Source of the DNA: SAR92 clade bacterium H455
GTDB lineage: Bacteria; Pseudomonadota; Gammaproteobacteria; Pseudomonadales; Porticoccaceae
Length of the DNA: 64,000 nucleotides
Direction of reading: 5' to 3'
NCBI GenBank assembly: GCA_024802545.1
Contig: CP103416.1
Coordinates: forward strand, 1,550,001-1,614,000
Below are positions 24,184 through 35,193 of this stretch, piece by piece (the stretch's first letter is position 1; every line of letters starts with the position of its first letter). The notes under the pieces are model-generated. The model was not told where the DNA came from, did no database searches, and saw only the letters and a list, made by a program, of their open reading frames with translations. The position numbers and the translations under genes were made by a program.

Positions 24184-26565
24184 ATGAACAGAGTACTAAA
24201 GAAGTCGCTTTTAGCCTTAGCCATTACCGCTAGTGCCGGCGCAGTTAACGCGGCAATGTTGGAAGAAATCGTAGTTACTGCACAGCAGCGTGCAGAGTCA
24301 CTGCAGGACGTTCCCGTTTCAGTTGCAGCCGTAACTGCTGAAAAAATGTCCAATGCAGGTATTGTCGATCTTCAGGGCTTGTCTGAGTTAGTGCCTAACT
24401 TCAGCATCAACGAAACTGGCATCTCCACCACTGTTACTATCCGCGGCATCAGCTCCGGTATTAATCCTGGCTTTGAGCAGTCTGTAGGTATCTACAACGA
24501 CGGTATTTTTTACGGTCGCGATCAGCTGGCTCGAATCCCGATGATTGATATGGAGCGTGTCGAAATACTGCGTGGTCCACAGGGTATCTTATTCGGTAAA
24601 AACAGTATTGCTGGTGCCGTTAGCCAGATCAGTGCCAAGCCTACAGATGAGTTCGAAGGTTCGGTTACAGCATTGTATGAGCCAGATCATGGCGAGCAAG
24701 ACTTACGTTTAATGTTGTCTGGCCCGATCAGTGAAAATGTCAGCGGTCGTATCGCTATTCTCGATCGCACTCTGGACGGTTATGTGTTTAACACTGTATC
24801 TGGTCAGGATGAGCAGCGTGAAGAAGAGCAGGTTATCCGCGCTTCTCTGCGTTGGGATGTCAGTGAAGATGTCGCGGCAAACCTGAAAGTATCGCGCTCA
24901 ACCTTCGATACTGTCGGTCGTAATATGGAAGTCTATAACAGCATTGGTACGCCAGATCATATCTCCGTGCTGAATAGCATTCCATCTGCTGCTGTTGCCT
25001 CTCCGGTTGAATCTGGTCTTAACTACAGCGCCGACAACAATGGCCATTTCAGTGATAACGAAGTCAGCGATGTGACTTTGACTGTAGACTGGGATATGGA
25101 CGGCTTCTCTCTGACATCCGTAACTGGCTTTGTTGAATATGAATTTGACGAGAACTGTGACTGTGACTTCTCTGGTGCCGCTATTTTTGACGCAGCGCGT
25201 CAGGAAGAGTACGAGCAGTTTAGCCAAGAATTCCGTTTCACCTCAGATCTTGGCGGAGACTTTGACTATATCGGCGGGCTGTTCTTTCAGTCAACTGAGT
25301 TAAAGTACAACGATCAAATTAGCCTGCCTACTCCAACGCTAATTGGCGATGTACTCGCTGGACTGGCTCCAGCTCTGGCGCCTTTTGCTCCTGGCGCATC
25401 CACTGATCGTAGCTTTAATCAGGAAGGCGATCTTTGGGCTGCTTTTGCTCAGGGCACTTGGACATTAACTGACGAACTGCGATTGACTGTAGGTGGTCGT
25501 TATACCCAAGAAACCAAGGATGCGGATCGCACGCAACAGCACAAAGCTGTTGCAGCCTTTGGCGGTCAGTACCAGTCACCGGTTGTTGTTGATCCAATTT
25601 CTGGAGCTTACAACGCGCTTTGGGGTATTTTTGCCATTGAACCTTACGAGACCATTGTTGGCGAGCTTGATGACAGCTCATTTACGCCAGTAGTTACTGT
25701 CGAGTGGGATGCCAATGAAGACACTATGGCTTACTTGACGTGGACCAAGGGCTTTAAGTCCGGTGGATTTGATGCGCGCTCTAACGGTCACCCCGATGCG
25801 GCAGTCGCTAACGCTGGCAACCCTATCAGCGGAAACCCGATTACCGGCAGCTGGGAATTCGATCGTGAAGAAGCCACCAGTATTGAGCTGGGTTCAAAGA
25901 TGACGCTTGCGGATGGCGCTGCAGAGCTCAACATTGCTCTGTACATGACCGAGTACAGCGATCTGCAGGTTTCTCAGTTTGATGGCACTCTGGGCTTTAA
26001 CGTCACCAACGCTGGTGAAGCGACGGTACAGGGTCTTGAAGCTGATGGCCGTTGGGCTGTGTCAGATAACATTACTTTGACTGGTTCCGCTGCTTACTTG
26101 GACTTTAACTACGACAAGTTCCCTAACTCACAGTGTTACTTTGGTCAGACTCCTGACTCGGCTGATTTCGCCGGACTCTGCGATGTGGAAGGGCAGCGTA
26201 AAGAGTACACTCCAGAACTGCAGGCCAATATTGGTGCAGCATGGATGGGTGACGTAGGTGAAGGTTTGGTGCTCAATGCATCAGTCGATCTGGTCTATAT
26301 GGATGACTACCTCTACGCCTCAAACTTGGATCCACGCACTAAGCAAGATGCAACGACTCAGGTTAGTGCACGTATTGCTATCAGTGATTCCGAAGGTGCT
26401 TGGGAAGTGGCTCTGTTAGGTCGCAATCTCACCGATGAGACAGTGATTAACTTTGGTGGTAACACGCCACTGGGTGGAACTTTGACTGGTGGTGCTGGTA
26501 ACTCTTACTACGCTTTCGTCAACCGTCCGTTGAACATTGCACTGCAGGCTAGGTACAGCTTCTAA
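24184..26565 (+). CDS. TonB-dependent receptor
   Basis: A 793-aa outer-membrane transporter with signal peptide (1-23, ending VNAA) and a TonB box in EEIVVTAQQRAESLQDVPVS, the style common in sphingomonad and SAR92 receptors. The plug ends with VEILRGPQGILFGKNSIAGAVS, then a barrel finishing in RYSF. GGGGGGA precedes the ATG. No regulator or binding protein adjoins it. Its position after an acyl-CoA dehydrogenase hints at a lipid-like or hydrophobic substrate, but this is only an inference from order. A strong terminator follows. Confidence 0.9.
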   Translation: MNRVLKKSLLALAITASAGAVNAAMLEEIVVTAQQRAESLQDVPVSVAAVTAEKMSNAGIVDLQGLSELVPNFSINETGISTTVTIRGISSGINPGFEQSVGIYNDGIFYGRDQLARIPMIDMERVEILRGPQGILFGKNSIAGAVSQISAKPTDEFEGSVTALYEPDHGEQDLRLMLSGPISENVSGRIAILDRTLDGYVFNTVSGQDEQREEEQVIRASLRWDVSEDVAANLKVSRSTFDTVGRNMEVYNSIGTPDHISVLNSIPSAAVASPVESGLNYSADNNGHFSDNEVSDVTLTVDWDMDGFSLTSVTGFVEYEFDENCDCDFSGAAIFDAARQEEYEQFSQEFRFTSDLGGDFDYIGGLFFQSTELKYNDQISLPTPTLIGDVLAGLAPALAPFAPGASTDRSFNQEGDLWAAFAQGTWTLTDELRLTVGGRYTQETKDADRTQQHKAVAAFGGQYQSPVVVDPISGAYNALWGIFAIEPYETIVGELDDSSFTPVVTVEWDANEDTMAYLTWTKGFKSGGFDARSNGHPDAAVANAGNPISGNPITGSWEFDREEATSIELGSKMTLADGAAELNIALYMTEYSDLQVSQFDGTLGFNVTNAGEATVQGLEADGRWAVSDNITLTGSAAYLDFNYDKFPNSQCYFGQTPDSADFAGLCDVEGQRKEYTPELQANIGAAWMGDVGEGLVLNASVDLVYMDDYLYASNLDPRTKQDATTQVSARIAISDSEGAWEVALLGRNLTDETVINFGGNTPLGGTLTGGAGNSYYAFVNRPLNIALQARYSF

Positions 26566-26600
26566 AGTGTTTTAGTTTGGTACAAAAGAAGTACAAAAAA

Positions 26601-26630
26601 GGGGCTGCAGTGATGCAGCCCCTTTTTTTT
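26601..26630 (+). terminator. Intrinsic terminator after the TonB receptor
   Basis: GGGGCTGCA and TGCAGCCCC form a 9-bp stem with a 4-nt loop, followed by eight T. Confidence 0.92.
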
Positions 26631-26690
26631 ACAATATTTTTTACGATAGTTTTGGTCTTGCTGCTTAGCGCCAGCTAGATGGAATTTAAG

Positions 26691-26927
26691 CTAACGGTTA
26701 GTGCTCAGAACAAAGCCTACGATTGTGGCGATAGTGCCAATAAACAGTGCGGTAAAGATAAAGCCGCCAATAATAAACGCTAATGGATTGCCTTCCTCAA
26801 AGTCACGCTCACGGTTCTTGTTACTCTGGACACCAATTGCGGCGGCTAAAATACTTTTAACCAGGGCGCCAATATTGGTTTTTTTCTTCTTTGGTTTATC
26901 GTCGATTGCTGGATTTTCTTCGTTCAT
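26691..26927 (-). CDS. DUF2970 small membrane protein
   Basis: A 78-aa protein with a Lys-rich cytoplasmic N-terminus, the conserved segment AAAIGVQSNKNRERDFEEGN and one C-terminal membrane helix. This matches DUF2970, a proteobacterial family of unknown function. It is a single-gene unit convergent with the TonB receptor, with the terminator between them. Confidence 0.85.
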   Translation of the reverse strand: MNEENPAIDDKPKKKKTNIGALVKSILAAAIGVQSNKNRERDFEEGNPLAFIIGGFIFTALFIGTIATIVGFVLSTNR

Positions 26928-27330
26928 TAGTTTTTCTTCTTAACCTGTTATAAATGTAATTTTTAAGGGGTGTTTATTCTACTCGCTTAGGTATGTTTTT
27001 TATATGCCTAGAGAGATCTGTGTCTGCCTATGGCTGCAACAACGCTGCGGCATAGGTGGCGAAAAGCCAACAGACTACATGGCTTCAGGTGACCAGAGAA
27101 AACACTGATTCCAGAGCTCCGCGGCGGCGTATGCAGCGGCCAATTCAGGATCTGTTGAGCACAGAGGGGCGGCCCTTTGCACTGCCAAAAAAAACCTAAA
27201 TTAATCATCAACCCGGGCAGGGCGAACATACATTCCTTATATTGACTGAGAGTAATCAGCCAGGGCGACGTCGAAGGATCTCCATCAATTGGCAGCAGGC
27301 CCTGTCTGCAGTAAAGCTACCAGCTTAAAC
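26928..27330. other. Intergenic region with a fragment of the dispersed repeat
   Basis: About 400 bp without a supported gene. It contains the imperfect inverted pair CCTATG...CATAGG near 27027-27055 and, at 27266-27282, CGACGTCGAAGGATCTC, a fragment of the palindromic repeat also seen at 31.8 and 59.3 kb, enclosed by CAGGGC/GCCCTG. I see no terminator for the convergent metH. Confidence 0.5.
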
Positions 27331-30300
27331 CTAGTCAATCAGCACTGGCGTTAACCAGCGCTGCAAATCAGCCAGTGCCATACCTTTACGCCGAGCCAAT
27401 GATTCAACCTGATCCGGGGCAATTTTTCCGGTATTAAAATACTTCGCATCTGGATGCCCAAAGTACCAGCCACTTACCGCCGCCGCTGGTGTCATGGCAT
27501 AGCTATCAGTCAGCTCCAGGCCAATATTGTTCTTCACGTCAAGCAGTTCAAACAATGTGCCTTTCTCTGTGTGATCCGGGCAGGCAGGATAGCCCGGCGC
27601 CGGTCGAATACCGCGGTACTTCTCTTTGATCAGGGCTTCATTATCCAAGGTCTCATCTGCTGCATAACCCCAGTGCTCGCGACGCACACGTTCATGGAGG
27701 TGCTCAGCAAAGGCTTCAGCCAGCCGATCTGCGAGGGCTTTCACCATAATCGCATTGTAGTCATCGTGCTGGGCTTCATATTCTGCGGCTAACTCATCCG
27801 CACCTATGCCAGTAGTCACGGCAAAGGCACCTATATGGTCTTTAATACCAGCTTCTTTTGGCGCAACAAAGTCAGCCAGAGAACAGAGCTCTTCACTGGC
27901 GCCGGGCTTCTGAATCTGCTGGCGAATATGGTGCAGAGTTGCCTTAGTCGAGCCATCTTCAGCGTAGATTTCAATGTCATCATGGTTAACTGTGTTGGCT
28001 TCCCAGAGACCAAAAACGGCCCGTGCCTTTAGACGCTTATTGTCGATAATGTCTTTCAACAGCGCCTGAGCGTCGGCAAACAAAGTGGTAGCCGCTTCGC
28101 CAACCACGTCGTCTTCAAAGATCTTCGGGTACTTGCCTATCAGATCCCAGGTAATAAAGAATGGCGTCCAGTCGATATAGGGCACCAGAGTTTCCAGTGG
28201 ATAGTCGTCAATCACCGTTACCCCAGGCGTCGCTGGCAGGGTAGGTTGATAGTCGCGCCAGTTAATCTGTGGCTTCTGCTTGATCGCATCCGAGTAAGTG
28301 TAGAGAGTTCCCCGAGGCGTTCTGTTAGCTGTGCGTAGTCGCACTGCGTCGTAGTCACGGCGGATGTCGGCGATAAAGCTATCGCGATGTTTTTTGCTGA
28401 TCAGCTTGCTGGCGACGCCCACGGCACGGGAGGCATCAGAGACATAAATAGCCTGATTGTTCTGGTACATTGGGGCGATCTTTACCGCAGTGTGGGCCTT
28501 GGAAGTAGTCGCACCGCCAATCATCAGTGGCACGGTAAAACCCTGACGCTGCATCTCTTTACCCAGGGTTACCATTTCATCGAGAGAGGGGGTAATCAGG
28601 CCGGAGAGGCCAATAATGTCCACGTTCTCTTCACGGGCGGTGGTAAGAATTTTTTCCGCAGACACCATCACGCCGAGGTCAATCACCTCGTAGTTGTTGC
28701 ACTGTAAAACCACGCCAACAATGTTTTTGCCGATATCATGAACATCACCTTTTACGGTAGCCATAAGAATTTTGCCATTAGTGCTGGCGGCGGCGTCTTT
28801 TTCGTCTTCGATAAAGGGCTGTAAATAGGCCACGGCCTGTTTCATGACTCGGGCAGATTTGACCACCTGAGGGAGAAACATCTTACCCGAGCCAAATAGG
28901 TCGCCGACGATATTCATACCGTCCATCAGCGCGCCTTCAATAACCTGCAGTGGACGCTCAGCCTGTTGCCGTGCCTCTTCAGTGTCTTCTTCGATATAGG
29001 CGGTAATACCTTTAACTAGGCTGTGCTCGAGACGGCGATTAACGTCGGCATCACGCCAGCTGAGATCTTCCACTGAAGCCTGCTTGGAGCCGTCACCGCG
29101 ATATTTGTCGGCAATCGCCAGCAGCGCCTCCGTGCCTTCAGCGTTGCGGAACAGGACTACATCCTCAACCACGTGGCGCAGTTCTTCCGGTAGATCGTCA
29201 TAGACAGCTAGCTGACCGGCGTTAACTATGCCCATGGTCAGACCTTCGCGAATGGCATGGTAGAGAAACACTGAGTGAATCGCTTCACGGACTGGATTGT
29301 TGCCGCGGAAAGAGAATGACACATTGGAAATACCGCCACTAATCATTGCATGGGGTAGATTCCGTTTAATCCAGCCGCTAGCTTCAATAAAGTCGAGTCC
29401 GTAGCGATTGTGCTCTTCAATGCCGGTGGCCACGGCAAAGCAATTTGGGTCAAAGATAATATCTTCAGCCGGGAAGCCAATATCATTTACCAGCATGTCG
29501 TAACTGCGCTGGCAGATTTGCTTGCGGCGCTCAAGATTGTCCGCCTGTCCCTCTTCGTCAAAGGCCATGACGACAATTGCGGCACCGTGCTTTTTGCACA
29601 GCTTGGCGCGCTCGATAAACTCAGCTTCACCCTCTTTAAGGCTGATGCTGTTGACCACAGACTTGCCCTGGATACATTTCAGGCCAGCTTCAATCACATC
29701 CCATTTAGAGGAATCCACCATAATCGGTACGCGGGAAATGTCGGGCTCGCCAGCAATTAGGTTTAAAAACTTAACCATGGCCGGCAATGACTCAAGCATG
29801 CCTTCGTCCATGTTTACATCGATAATCTGCGCGCCGTTAATTACCTGCTGGCGGGCAACTTCTAAGGCCGCATCGTAGTTTTCTTCCAGAATTAGGCGTT
29901 TAAATACAGCTGAACCAGTGACATTACAGCGCTCGCCAACATTCACAAACAGCGAGTCACTCTTAATGGTAAAGGGCTCGAGTCCGGAGAGGCGACAGGC
30001 TGGGACGATTTCAGGTATAACACGTGGCGTTATATTGGCCACAGCTTTGGCAATTACGCGAATATGCTCAGGGGTGGTGCCGCAGCAGCCGCCGACAATA
30101 TTTAACAGGCCAGCGCTGGCAAATTCCGCTACAGTTTCGGCCATGGCATCGGCGTCCAGATCATAGCCACCAAATTCGTTAGGCAGGCCAGCATTGGGAT
30201 GGGAGCTGACCAGAGTGTCGGCAACCGTGGAAATATCCAATAGGTGAGGGCGCAGCTCTTTGGGCCCAAGGGCGCAATTTAGGCCGACACTGATTGGCTT

Positions 30301-30999
30301 GCTGTGGCGCACGGAGTTCCAAAAGGCTTCCGGGGTTTGACCTGAGAGTGTGCGACCGCTGGCATCGGTGATGGTGCCGGAGATCATGATCGGCAGTTCG
30401 AAGCCCTGCTTCTCGAAGACCACCTGTACCGCAAAGAGAGCGGCCTTAGCGTTCAATGTATCGAAGATGGTCTCTACCATAATAGTATCAACGCCGCCTT
30501 CTATGAGGGCTTCGGTGGACTCTATATAGGCTTCCACCAACTCATCAAAGGTCACATTGCGGGCGCCAGGATCGTTGACATCCGGTGACAGGGAGGCGGT
30601 TCTGCTTGTGGGGCCGAGAATACCGGCGACAAAACGCGGTTTATCGGCAGTAGAAAACTCATCCGCGGCTTTGCGCGCAAGCTGTGCTGATACAACATTG
30701 ATCTCACGAGAGATCGCCTGCATATCGTAATCGGCCTGAGAGATTGTTGTCGAGTTAAAGGTATTGGTTTCAATAATATCCGCACCAGCATCTAGATAGG
30801 CGCGGTGGATATCGCAAATAATGTCAGGCTGGCTAAGGCTTAGCAGGTCATTATTGCCTTTTAGGTCAGTGTGCCAGTCGGCAAAGCGCTGGCCTCGAAA
30901 ATCGTCTTCCTCGAGAGCATGACGTTGGATCATGGTGCCCATGGCGCCATCGAGAATTAGAATTCGTTGCTCTGCTGCCTGCCTGATTTTGTCGGTCAT
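27331..30999 (-). CDS. metH: Cobalamin-dependent methionine synthase
   Basis: A 1222-aa four-module enzyme that transfers the methyl of methyl-tetrahydrofolate to homocysteine through B12. In order: the homocysteine/zinc module ([11 protein letters not shown] at the start, zinc Cys in VGLNCALG and [10 protein letters not shown]), the folate module ([26 protein letters not shown]), the B12 module with cofactor-binding [15 protein letters not shown], and the C-terminal AdoMet reactivation domain ([15 protein letters not shown]). All modules are present. ATG 30999 (MTDKIRQ) aligns with the family start; a 19-codon upstream extension lacks a ribosome site. Divergent from nfuA. Needs imported or made corrinoid. 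Confidence 0.96.
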   Translation of the reverse strand: MTDKIRQAAEQRILILDGAMGTMIQRHALEEDDFRGQRFADWHTDLKGNNDLLSLSQPDIICDIHRAYLDAGADIIETNTFNSTTISQADYDMQAISREINVVSAQLARKAADEFSTADKPRFVAGILGPTSRTASLSPDVNDPGARNVTFDELVEAYIESTEALIEGGVDTIMVETIFDTLNAKAALFAVQVVFEKQGFELPIMISGTITDASGRTLSGQTPEAFWNSVRHSKPISVGLNCALGPKELRPHLLDISTVADTLVSSHPNAGLPNEFGGYDLDADAMAETVAEFASAGLLNIVGGCCGTTPEHIRVIAKAVANITPRVIPEIVPACRLSGLEPFTIKSDSLFVNVGERCNVTGSAVFKRLILEENYDAALEVARQQVINGAQIIDVNMDEGMLESLPAMVKFLNLIAGEPDISRVPIMVDSSKWDVIEAGLKCIQGKSVVNSISLKEGEAEFIERAKLCKKHGAAIVVMAFDEEGQADNLERRKQICQRSYDMLVNDIGFPAEDIIFDPNCFAVATGIEEHNRYGLDFIEASGWIKRNLPHAMISGGISNVSFSFRGNNPVREAIHSVFLYHAIREGLTMGIVNAGQLAVYDDLPEELRHVVEDVVLFRNAEGTEALLAIADKYRGDGSKQASVEDLSWRDADVNRRLEHSLVKGITAYIEEDTEEARQQAERPLQVIEGALMDGMNIVGDLFGSGKMFLPQVVKSARVMKQAVAYLQPFIEDEKDAAASTNGKILMATVKGDVHDIGKNIVGVVLQCNNYEVIDLGVMVSAEKILTTAREENVDIIGLSGLITPSLDEMVTLGKEMQRQGFTVPLMIGGATTSKAHTAVKIAPMYQNNQAIYVSDASRAVGVASKLISKKHRDSFIADIRRDYDAVRLRTANRTPRGTLYTYSDAIKQKPQINWRDYQPTLPATPGVTVIDDYPLETLVPYIDWTPFFITWDLIGKYPKIFEDDVVGEAATTLFADAQALLKDIIDNKRLKARAVFGLWEANTVNHDDIEIYAEDGSTKATLHHIRQQIQKPGASEELCSLADFVAPKEAGIKDHIGAFAVTTGIGADELAAEYEAQHDDYNAIMVKALADRLAEAFAEHLHERVRREHWGYAADETLDNEALIKEKYRGIRPAPGYPACPDHTEKGTLFELLDVKNNIGLELTDSYAMTPAAAVSGWYFGHPDAKYFNTGKIAPDQVESLARRKGMALADLQRWLTPVLID

Positions 31000-31202
31000 A
31001 TTCTTGTCTACGCCTTTGATCTGCTGTTGCATCAAAATATTTTGATGGATGCGCATAATACCAAAGTATTTAAAAAAAGCGACCTTTAAAAGTAAATGAG
31101 GGTTCCGTCTGGGCCTCTGTATGGCGTAAAATAACCGAGTTATTTACTCAAGTTTAAACAGTCTATTAAAGCTGGCTGTCAGAATGGATTTTAGGGAACA
31201 CT

Positions 31203-31784
31203 ATGCTCAACGTAACTATCACCGAATCAGCGCAAAAATACCTTGCCGGATTATTGGAAAAACAGAACTGCGAAGGCATAGGTATTCGTATGTTTGTCTC
31301 AGATCCGGGCACTCCAAAAGCTGAGACCTGTATTGCCTACAGTCGTCCTGGGGAGCATAACGAAGAAGATCTGATTGTTGAGTACGCCGACTTTAGTGCC
31401 TACTTTGAGCAGCGCAGCATTGCCTTTCTCGATGAAGCTAAGGTGGATTTTGCCGAAGACAAATTTGGTGGTCAGCTGACTATTCGCGCCCCCAACTCAA
31501 GATTGCCCAATGTCAATGACGATAGCCCCATTGAAGATCGTATTAACTACCTGCTGTATAACGAAATCAATCCAGGCCTCGCCTCTCACGGTGGCGTAGT
31601 GTCACTGTCGGAAATGGATGAAGGCTTCGCGGTACTGGAGTTTGGTGGTGGTTGTCAGGGTTGTTCTGCGGTTTCCATGACCCTTAAAGAGGGCGTAGAG
31701 AAAACCCTGATGGAAAAGATTCCCGAGTTGAAAGGTGTGCGTGATGTGACTGACCACACCGACACCAGCAATGCATATATGTGA
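31203..31784 (+). CDS. nfuA: Fe/S biogenesis protein NfuA
   Basis: A 193-aa iron-sulfur carrier protein. The N-terminal ~100 residues are a degenerate A-type (IscA-like) domain and the C-terminal ~90 a Nfu domain with the cluster-binding [19 protein letters not shown] lies 6 nt before the ATG. It supplies 4Fe-4S clusters to client enzymes and is valuable under oxidative stress. The stop codon TGA is the first base triplet of a 9-bp hairpin that begins a dispersed repeat. Confidence 0.95.
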   Translation: MLNVTITESAQKYLAGLLEKQNCEGIGIRMFVSDPGTPKAETCIAYSRPGEHNEEDLIVEYADFSAYFEQRSIAFLDEAKVDFAEDKFGGQLTIRAPNSRLPNVNDDSPIEDRINYLLYNEINPGLASHGGVVSLSEMDEGFAVLEFGGGCQGCSAVSMTLKEGVEKTLMEKIPELKGVRDVTDHTDTSNAYM

Positions 31785-31915
31785 CAACGCGAAGCGTTGT
31801 CATCCTGAGCGAAGTCGAAGGATCTCAAGCCGCTGGCAGAGCCAGGAGCGTGCAGATGAAAATCTCTCCACTCACTGCCTTCGGTCGAGATGAAGTAATT
31901 ATTGTTTTGTCACTA
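31782..31915. repeat. Dispersed palindromic repeat with GCGAAGC mini-hairpin
   Basis: Begins with TGACAACGC-GAA-GCGTTGTCA (31782-31802), a perfect 9-bp stem on a GAA triloop, followed by TCATCCTGAGCGAAGTCGAA and GGATCTC. A degenerate inverted counterpart lies near 31875-31893 (CTGCCTTCGGTCGAGATGA). The end, TTTTGTCAC, loosely mirrors the start. Related pieces lie at 27.27, 45.65 and 59.3 kb. The layout fits a small non-autonomous palindromic element. Confidence 0.7.
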
Positions 31916-32001
31916 TGGCAGCTTGTTTGCTTAAATTGAGATAGCTCTACTTGATCTCAGATTGTAATAAAGTCCCAGTTTTAAATTTCACGAAGGTCCC
32001 C

Positions 32002-32607
32002 ATGAGCGCACTCGCCGAGATCCAAACATTCCTACCCTGCGCCACACCGCATCGCTGGATCGAAAACGCCCTCGAAAACCAACCCCTAATGCTTATTGAT
32101 CACGCCAACTGTGAAAAGAAGGCGGCGAGTACAGCCCTAAGTTTGATTAATCGCTATACGGATAATTTTGAACTGCTGAATAAAATGTCACGCCTAGCCC
32201 GTGAAGAGATGCGTCACTTCGAACAGGTGATCGCCCTGATGAAACGTCGCAAGATTCCCTATGAGTATGTTTCCGCCTCACGCTATGCGGCAGGTCTCCG
32301 TGATCTAGCCCGCAAAGAAGACCCAGCAAAGCTCATTGATGTACTGGTTATTGGCGCCTTTATTGAGGCACGGTCTTGTGAGCGTTTTGCTCTGTTAGCG
32401 CCACATTTGGATGCTGAGCTAGAGAGATTTTATATGTCCCTGTTGAAGTCTGAAGCGCGCCATTATCAGGATTACTTAACGCTGGCCAAAACTGTCGCCG
32501 GTGGCCAATCGATAGATGATCGCATTGCCGTATTTGCCCAGCGCGAACAGGAGCTGATTGAATCGCCGGATAAGCAGTTTCGCTTTCACTCGGGTCCTGT
32601 TGCATAA
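32002..32607 (+). CDS. miaE: tRNA-(ms2io6A)-hydroxylase
   Basis: A 201-aa ferritin-like di-iron monooxygenase that hydroxylates the isopentenyl group of ms2i6A37 in tRNAs. Helix-borne metal ligands are visible in DHANCEKKAASTAL, REEMRHFEQV, EARSCERF and KSEARHYQDY, the E/ExxH pattern of the family. ATG 32002 with GAAGG upstream gives the standard start (MSALAEIQTFLPCATPHRWIE); a longer frame from a TTG is unlikely. Oxygen is needed for activity, consistent with an aerobic organism. Confidence 0.93.
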   Translation: MSALAEIQTFLPCATPHRWIENALENQPLMLIDHANCEKKAASTALSLINRYTDNFELLNKMSRLAREEMRHFEQVIALMKRRKIPYEYVSASRYAAGLRDLARKEDPAKLIDVLVIGAFIEARSCERFALLAPHLDAELERFYMSLLKSEARHYQDYLTLAKTVAGGQSIDDRIAVFAQREQELIESPDKQFRFHSGPVA

Positions 32608-32635
32608 GCCTGAAGTAAAAACAATTTCCGAGACA

Positions 32636-32666
32636 TTAAAAAAGGCAGCCTAGGCTGCCTTTTTTA
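32636..32666. terminator. Bidirectional terminator between miaE and gltA
   Basis: AAAAAAGGCAGCC-TA-GGCTGCCTTTTTT: a long G-C stem flanked by A and T runs between the two convergent genes. Confidence 0.9.
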
Positions 32667-32685
32667 ATGCTTTGGAAACCGCTGC

Positions 32686-33972
32686 TTAGCGATCTTCAAC
32701 TGCAGGGTAGTCACGTACATCTGCGCCTGTGTAAAGCTGGCGAGGGCGGCCGATACGGTAAGGATGAGTAATCATCTCGTTCCAGTGTGAGATCCAGCCA
32801 ACGGTGCGACCAGTGGCAAAAATAACCGTGAACATCTCAACTGGAATGCCCAGTGCCTTGAGAATAATGCCAGAGTAGAAGTCGACATTGGGGTAGAGTT
32901 TCTTGCTAATAAAGTATTCATCTTCAAGAGCAATCTTCTCTAGCTTCTTGGCCAGGCGGAACAGGGGATCATTCTCCAGTCCCAAGACGGCCAACACTTC
33001 ATCGCAGCTCTCGCGCATAACTGTGGCGCGGGGATCGTGGTTCTTATAGACACGATGTCCAAAGCCCATTAGGCGGAATGGATCGCTCTTGTCTTTGGCT
33101 TTGGCGACATAGGCATCGATATTGTCTTCGTGACCAATCTCTTCCAGCATATCCAATACTGCTTCGTTGGCACCGCCGTGAGCAGGTCCCCAGAGTGCTG
33201 CAATACCAGCTGCGATGCAGGAGAATGGGTTGGCGCCAGTGGAGCCAGCCAGACGTACTGTTGAGGTGGAGGCGTTCTGCTCGTGATCGGCGTGGAGCAG
33301 GAAGATACGATCCATAGCTTTAGCAATTGCCGGCTGAACTACGTAGGGCTCGCAGGGCGTGCCAAACATCATATGCAAGAAGTTCTCTGAGTAGGAGAGA
33401 GAGTTATCTGGGTAAATAAACGGCTGGCCGGTAAAGTGCTTGTGGCACATGGCAGCAATGGTTGGGATCTTTGCGATCAAACGATGAGCAGAAATTTTGC
33501 GGTGCTCTTCGTTATTAATGTCCAGTGAGTCATGATAAAACGAAGACATAGCGCCAACTACACCTACAAGCATGGCCATTGGGTGCGCGTCGTAGCGAAA
33601 TCCACTGATAAAATGCTCAACTGAGCGGTTTACCATGGTGTGATATTTGATCGTATTAACGAACTCTGCCTTCTCTTCTGCATTGGGTAGTGCGCCTTCG
33701 AGCAGGAGATAGCAGGTCTCTAAATAATCTGATTTTTCAGCCAGTTGTTCAATCGGGTAGCCGCGGTGCAGCAGGATACCTTTGTCGCCGTCGATATAGG
33801 TAATATCGGACTGACAGGCCGCCGTTGCTGAGAATCCGGGATCATAGGTAAAGACATTATGTGAGCCCAGAGTGCCTATATCTATGACGTCTTGGCCTAG
33901 TGTGCCCTTGAGAATCGGCAGTTCAATGGGAGCTTGACCTTCGATTGTTAGGGTAGCTTTACGATTACTCAT
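32686..33972 (-). CDS. gltA: Citrate synthase (type II)
   Basis: A 428-aa enzyme joining oxaloacetate and acetyl-CoA to start the TCA cycle. Conserved blocks are [26 protein letters not shown] (catalytic His), [14 protein letters not shown] (catalytic His) and the C-terminal [13 protein letters not shown] and RPRQLYTG. Length and sequence fit the hexameric, NADH-regulated gram-negative type. AGAGGA precedes the ATG. Divergent from sdhC across a 471-bp control region, the classic gammaproteobacterial arrangement. Confidence 0.97.
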   Translation of the reverse strand: MSNRKATLTIEGQAPIELPILKGTLGQDVIDIGTLGSHNVFTYDPGFSATAACQSDITYIDGDKGILLHRGYPIEQLAEKSDYLETCYLLLEGALPNAEEKAEFVNTIKYHTMVNRSVEHFISGFRYDAHPMAMLVGVVGAMSSFYHDSLDINNEEHRKISAHRLIAKIPTIAAMCHKHFTGQPFIYPDNSLSYSENFLHMMFGTPCEPYVVQPAIAKAMDRIFLLHADHEQNASTSTVRLAGSTGANPFSCIAAGIAALWGPAHGGANEAVLDMLEEIGHEDNIDAYVAKAKDKSDPFRLMGFGHRVYKNHDPRATVMRESCDEVLAVLGLENDPLFRLAKKLEKIALEDEYFISKKLYPNVDFYSGIILKALGIPVEMFTVIFATGRTVGWISHWNEMITHPYRIGRPRQLYTGADVRDYPAVEDR

Positions 33973-34443
33973 GCAGAATCCTCTGGTGCAACTTGATGGT
34001 TAGGGCAAAAATTTGGAGCCGCAACTATAGATGTTCACGGCAAATTGTCAACTCTGGTGGGTCTTCAGGCTGCCTTAAAACGTCCATTATACTAGCTTAT
34101 TTCAACTTGTTGGATAGCGGCTATTCATAAGTAAAATGCCCTGTCATGATCTGAGTAGTGATTTTTGCCGCGGGTTAGGCCAGGTCTGGACTGAGTGAGG
34201 GGACGCTGCATTTTAGGAGTCTAATGCTAGGATTAATCTTTCCTGTTTTGTTTCAGTCCTACCGATTGAATTTAGCCCACCTAGTATCTATACTGCTGCG
34301 CCATCAACGCGCTGCTTTTTGAGCGAGTTTTAAAGCTCAGCATCTCTTGACTCTAACCTGTAATAAGTTGCTTAAAGCTATTTGAATTCAGTATAAATTC
34401 ATCTCCGTTTTGTCGGATCACTACTTTTAAGGTACTACCCGCC
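33973..34443. promoter_or_regulatory. Divergent gltA/sdhC control region
   Basis: A 471-bp non-coding gap between two divergent TCA units, so promoters for both must lie here. The sequence is A+T-rich near the sdhC side. TTGACT at 34347-34352 is a possible -35 for sdhC but has no good -10 at standard spacing. GAGC/GCTC at 34321-34338 forms a weak stem. I cannot define regulator sites with confidence. Confidence 0.5.
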
Positions 34444-34827
34444 GTGGACAAAAAAAGACCTGTCAATCTTGACCTTGGAACCATAAGGCTTCCAATAACC
34501 TCTTACGTATCTATATTGCACCGAGTCTCTGGTGTGATTTTGTTTTTCTCTGTCGCGATCTTTCTCTGGCTTCTGGAAGGCAGTCTCTCTTCAGAGCAGG
34601 GCTTTGCCGATGTTAAAGGAATTTTTGCTAACCCGCTTTGTCAGTTTGTTATTTGGGGCAGTTTGGCGGCACTGGCTTATCATGCGGTCGCTGGTATCCG
34701 GCACCTCGTTATGGATTTGGGTTACGGTGAAGATTCATTCGAAACCGGTCGCGCAACAGCTTGGATTGCAGTGGTAGTCGCTGTCATCATTATTGTTTTG
34801 GTCACAGGGTGGGTTTACTTATGGTAA
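34444..34827 (+). CDS. sdhC: Succinate dehydrogenase cytochrome b556 subunit
   Basis: A 127-aa membrane anchor of complex II with three helices. MDKKRPVNLDLGTIRLPITSYVSILHRVSG contains the SILHR quinone-site block, and HAVAGIRHLVMDLG carries the haem b His. GTG start. It overlaps sdhD by 7 nt, implying translational coupling. First gene of sdhCDAB. Confidence 0.95.
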   Translation: MDKKRPVNLDLGTIRLPITSYVSILHRVSGVILFFSVAIFLWLLEGSLSSEQGFADVKGIFANPLCQFVIWGSLAALAYHAVAGIRHLVMDLGYGEDSFETGRATAWIAVVVAVIIIVLVTGWVYLW

Positions 34828-35189
34828 CTAACGTCACTAGCCTCGGTCGCAGTGGTTTGTCCGACTGGCTTATTGCTCGAGTATCAGCCTATGTGATGAC
34901 CGCATATCTGATTTTTATTGTCGGCTACCTGATGCTGACTCCAGAACTAAACTACACACAGTGGGCGGCTCTAAATAGTTCCCTGCCAATGCGCATGTTT
35001 AGTCTATTGACCATCCTCTCCATCGCGGCGCACGCCTGGATCGGAATGTGGTGTGTCTTGACCGACTATATAACAGTGCGATTGATTGGGCCAAAAGCCA
35101 CTGCACTGCGTATTATTTTTCAGTTGGGCATGATAGCAATTACCTTGCTATACGTGATCTGGGCTATCGATATTCTCTGGGGAATCTAA
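34821..35189 (+). CDS. sdhD: Succinate dehydrogenase membrane anchor SdhD
   Basis: A 122-aa hydrophobic anchor with three helices; the haem-ligand His lies in AAHAWIGMWCVLTDY. The ATG at 34821 overlaps the sdhC stop. Upstream extension in this frame overlaps sdhC coding and is not plausible. The sdhA start follows four bases after the stop. Confidence 0.95.
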   Translation: MVTNVTSLGRSGLSDWLIARVSAYVMTAYLIFIVGYLMLTPELNYTQWAALNSSLPMRMFSLLTILSIAAHAWIGMWCVLTDYITVRLIGPKATALRIIFQLGMIAITLLYVIWAIDILWGI

Positions 35190-35193
35190 GTAA

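Noticed and set aside
34761-34820. Upstream extension of sdhD
   Set aside because: It overlaps sdhC coding; the ATG at 34821 matches the family start.
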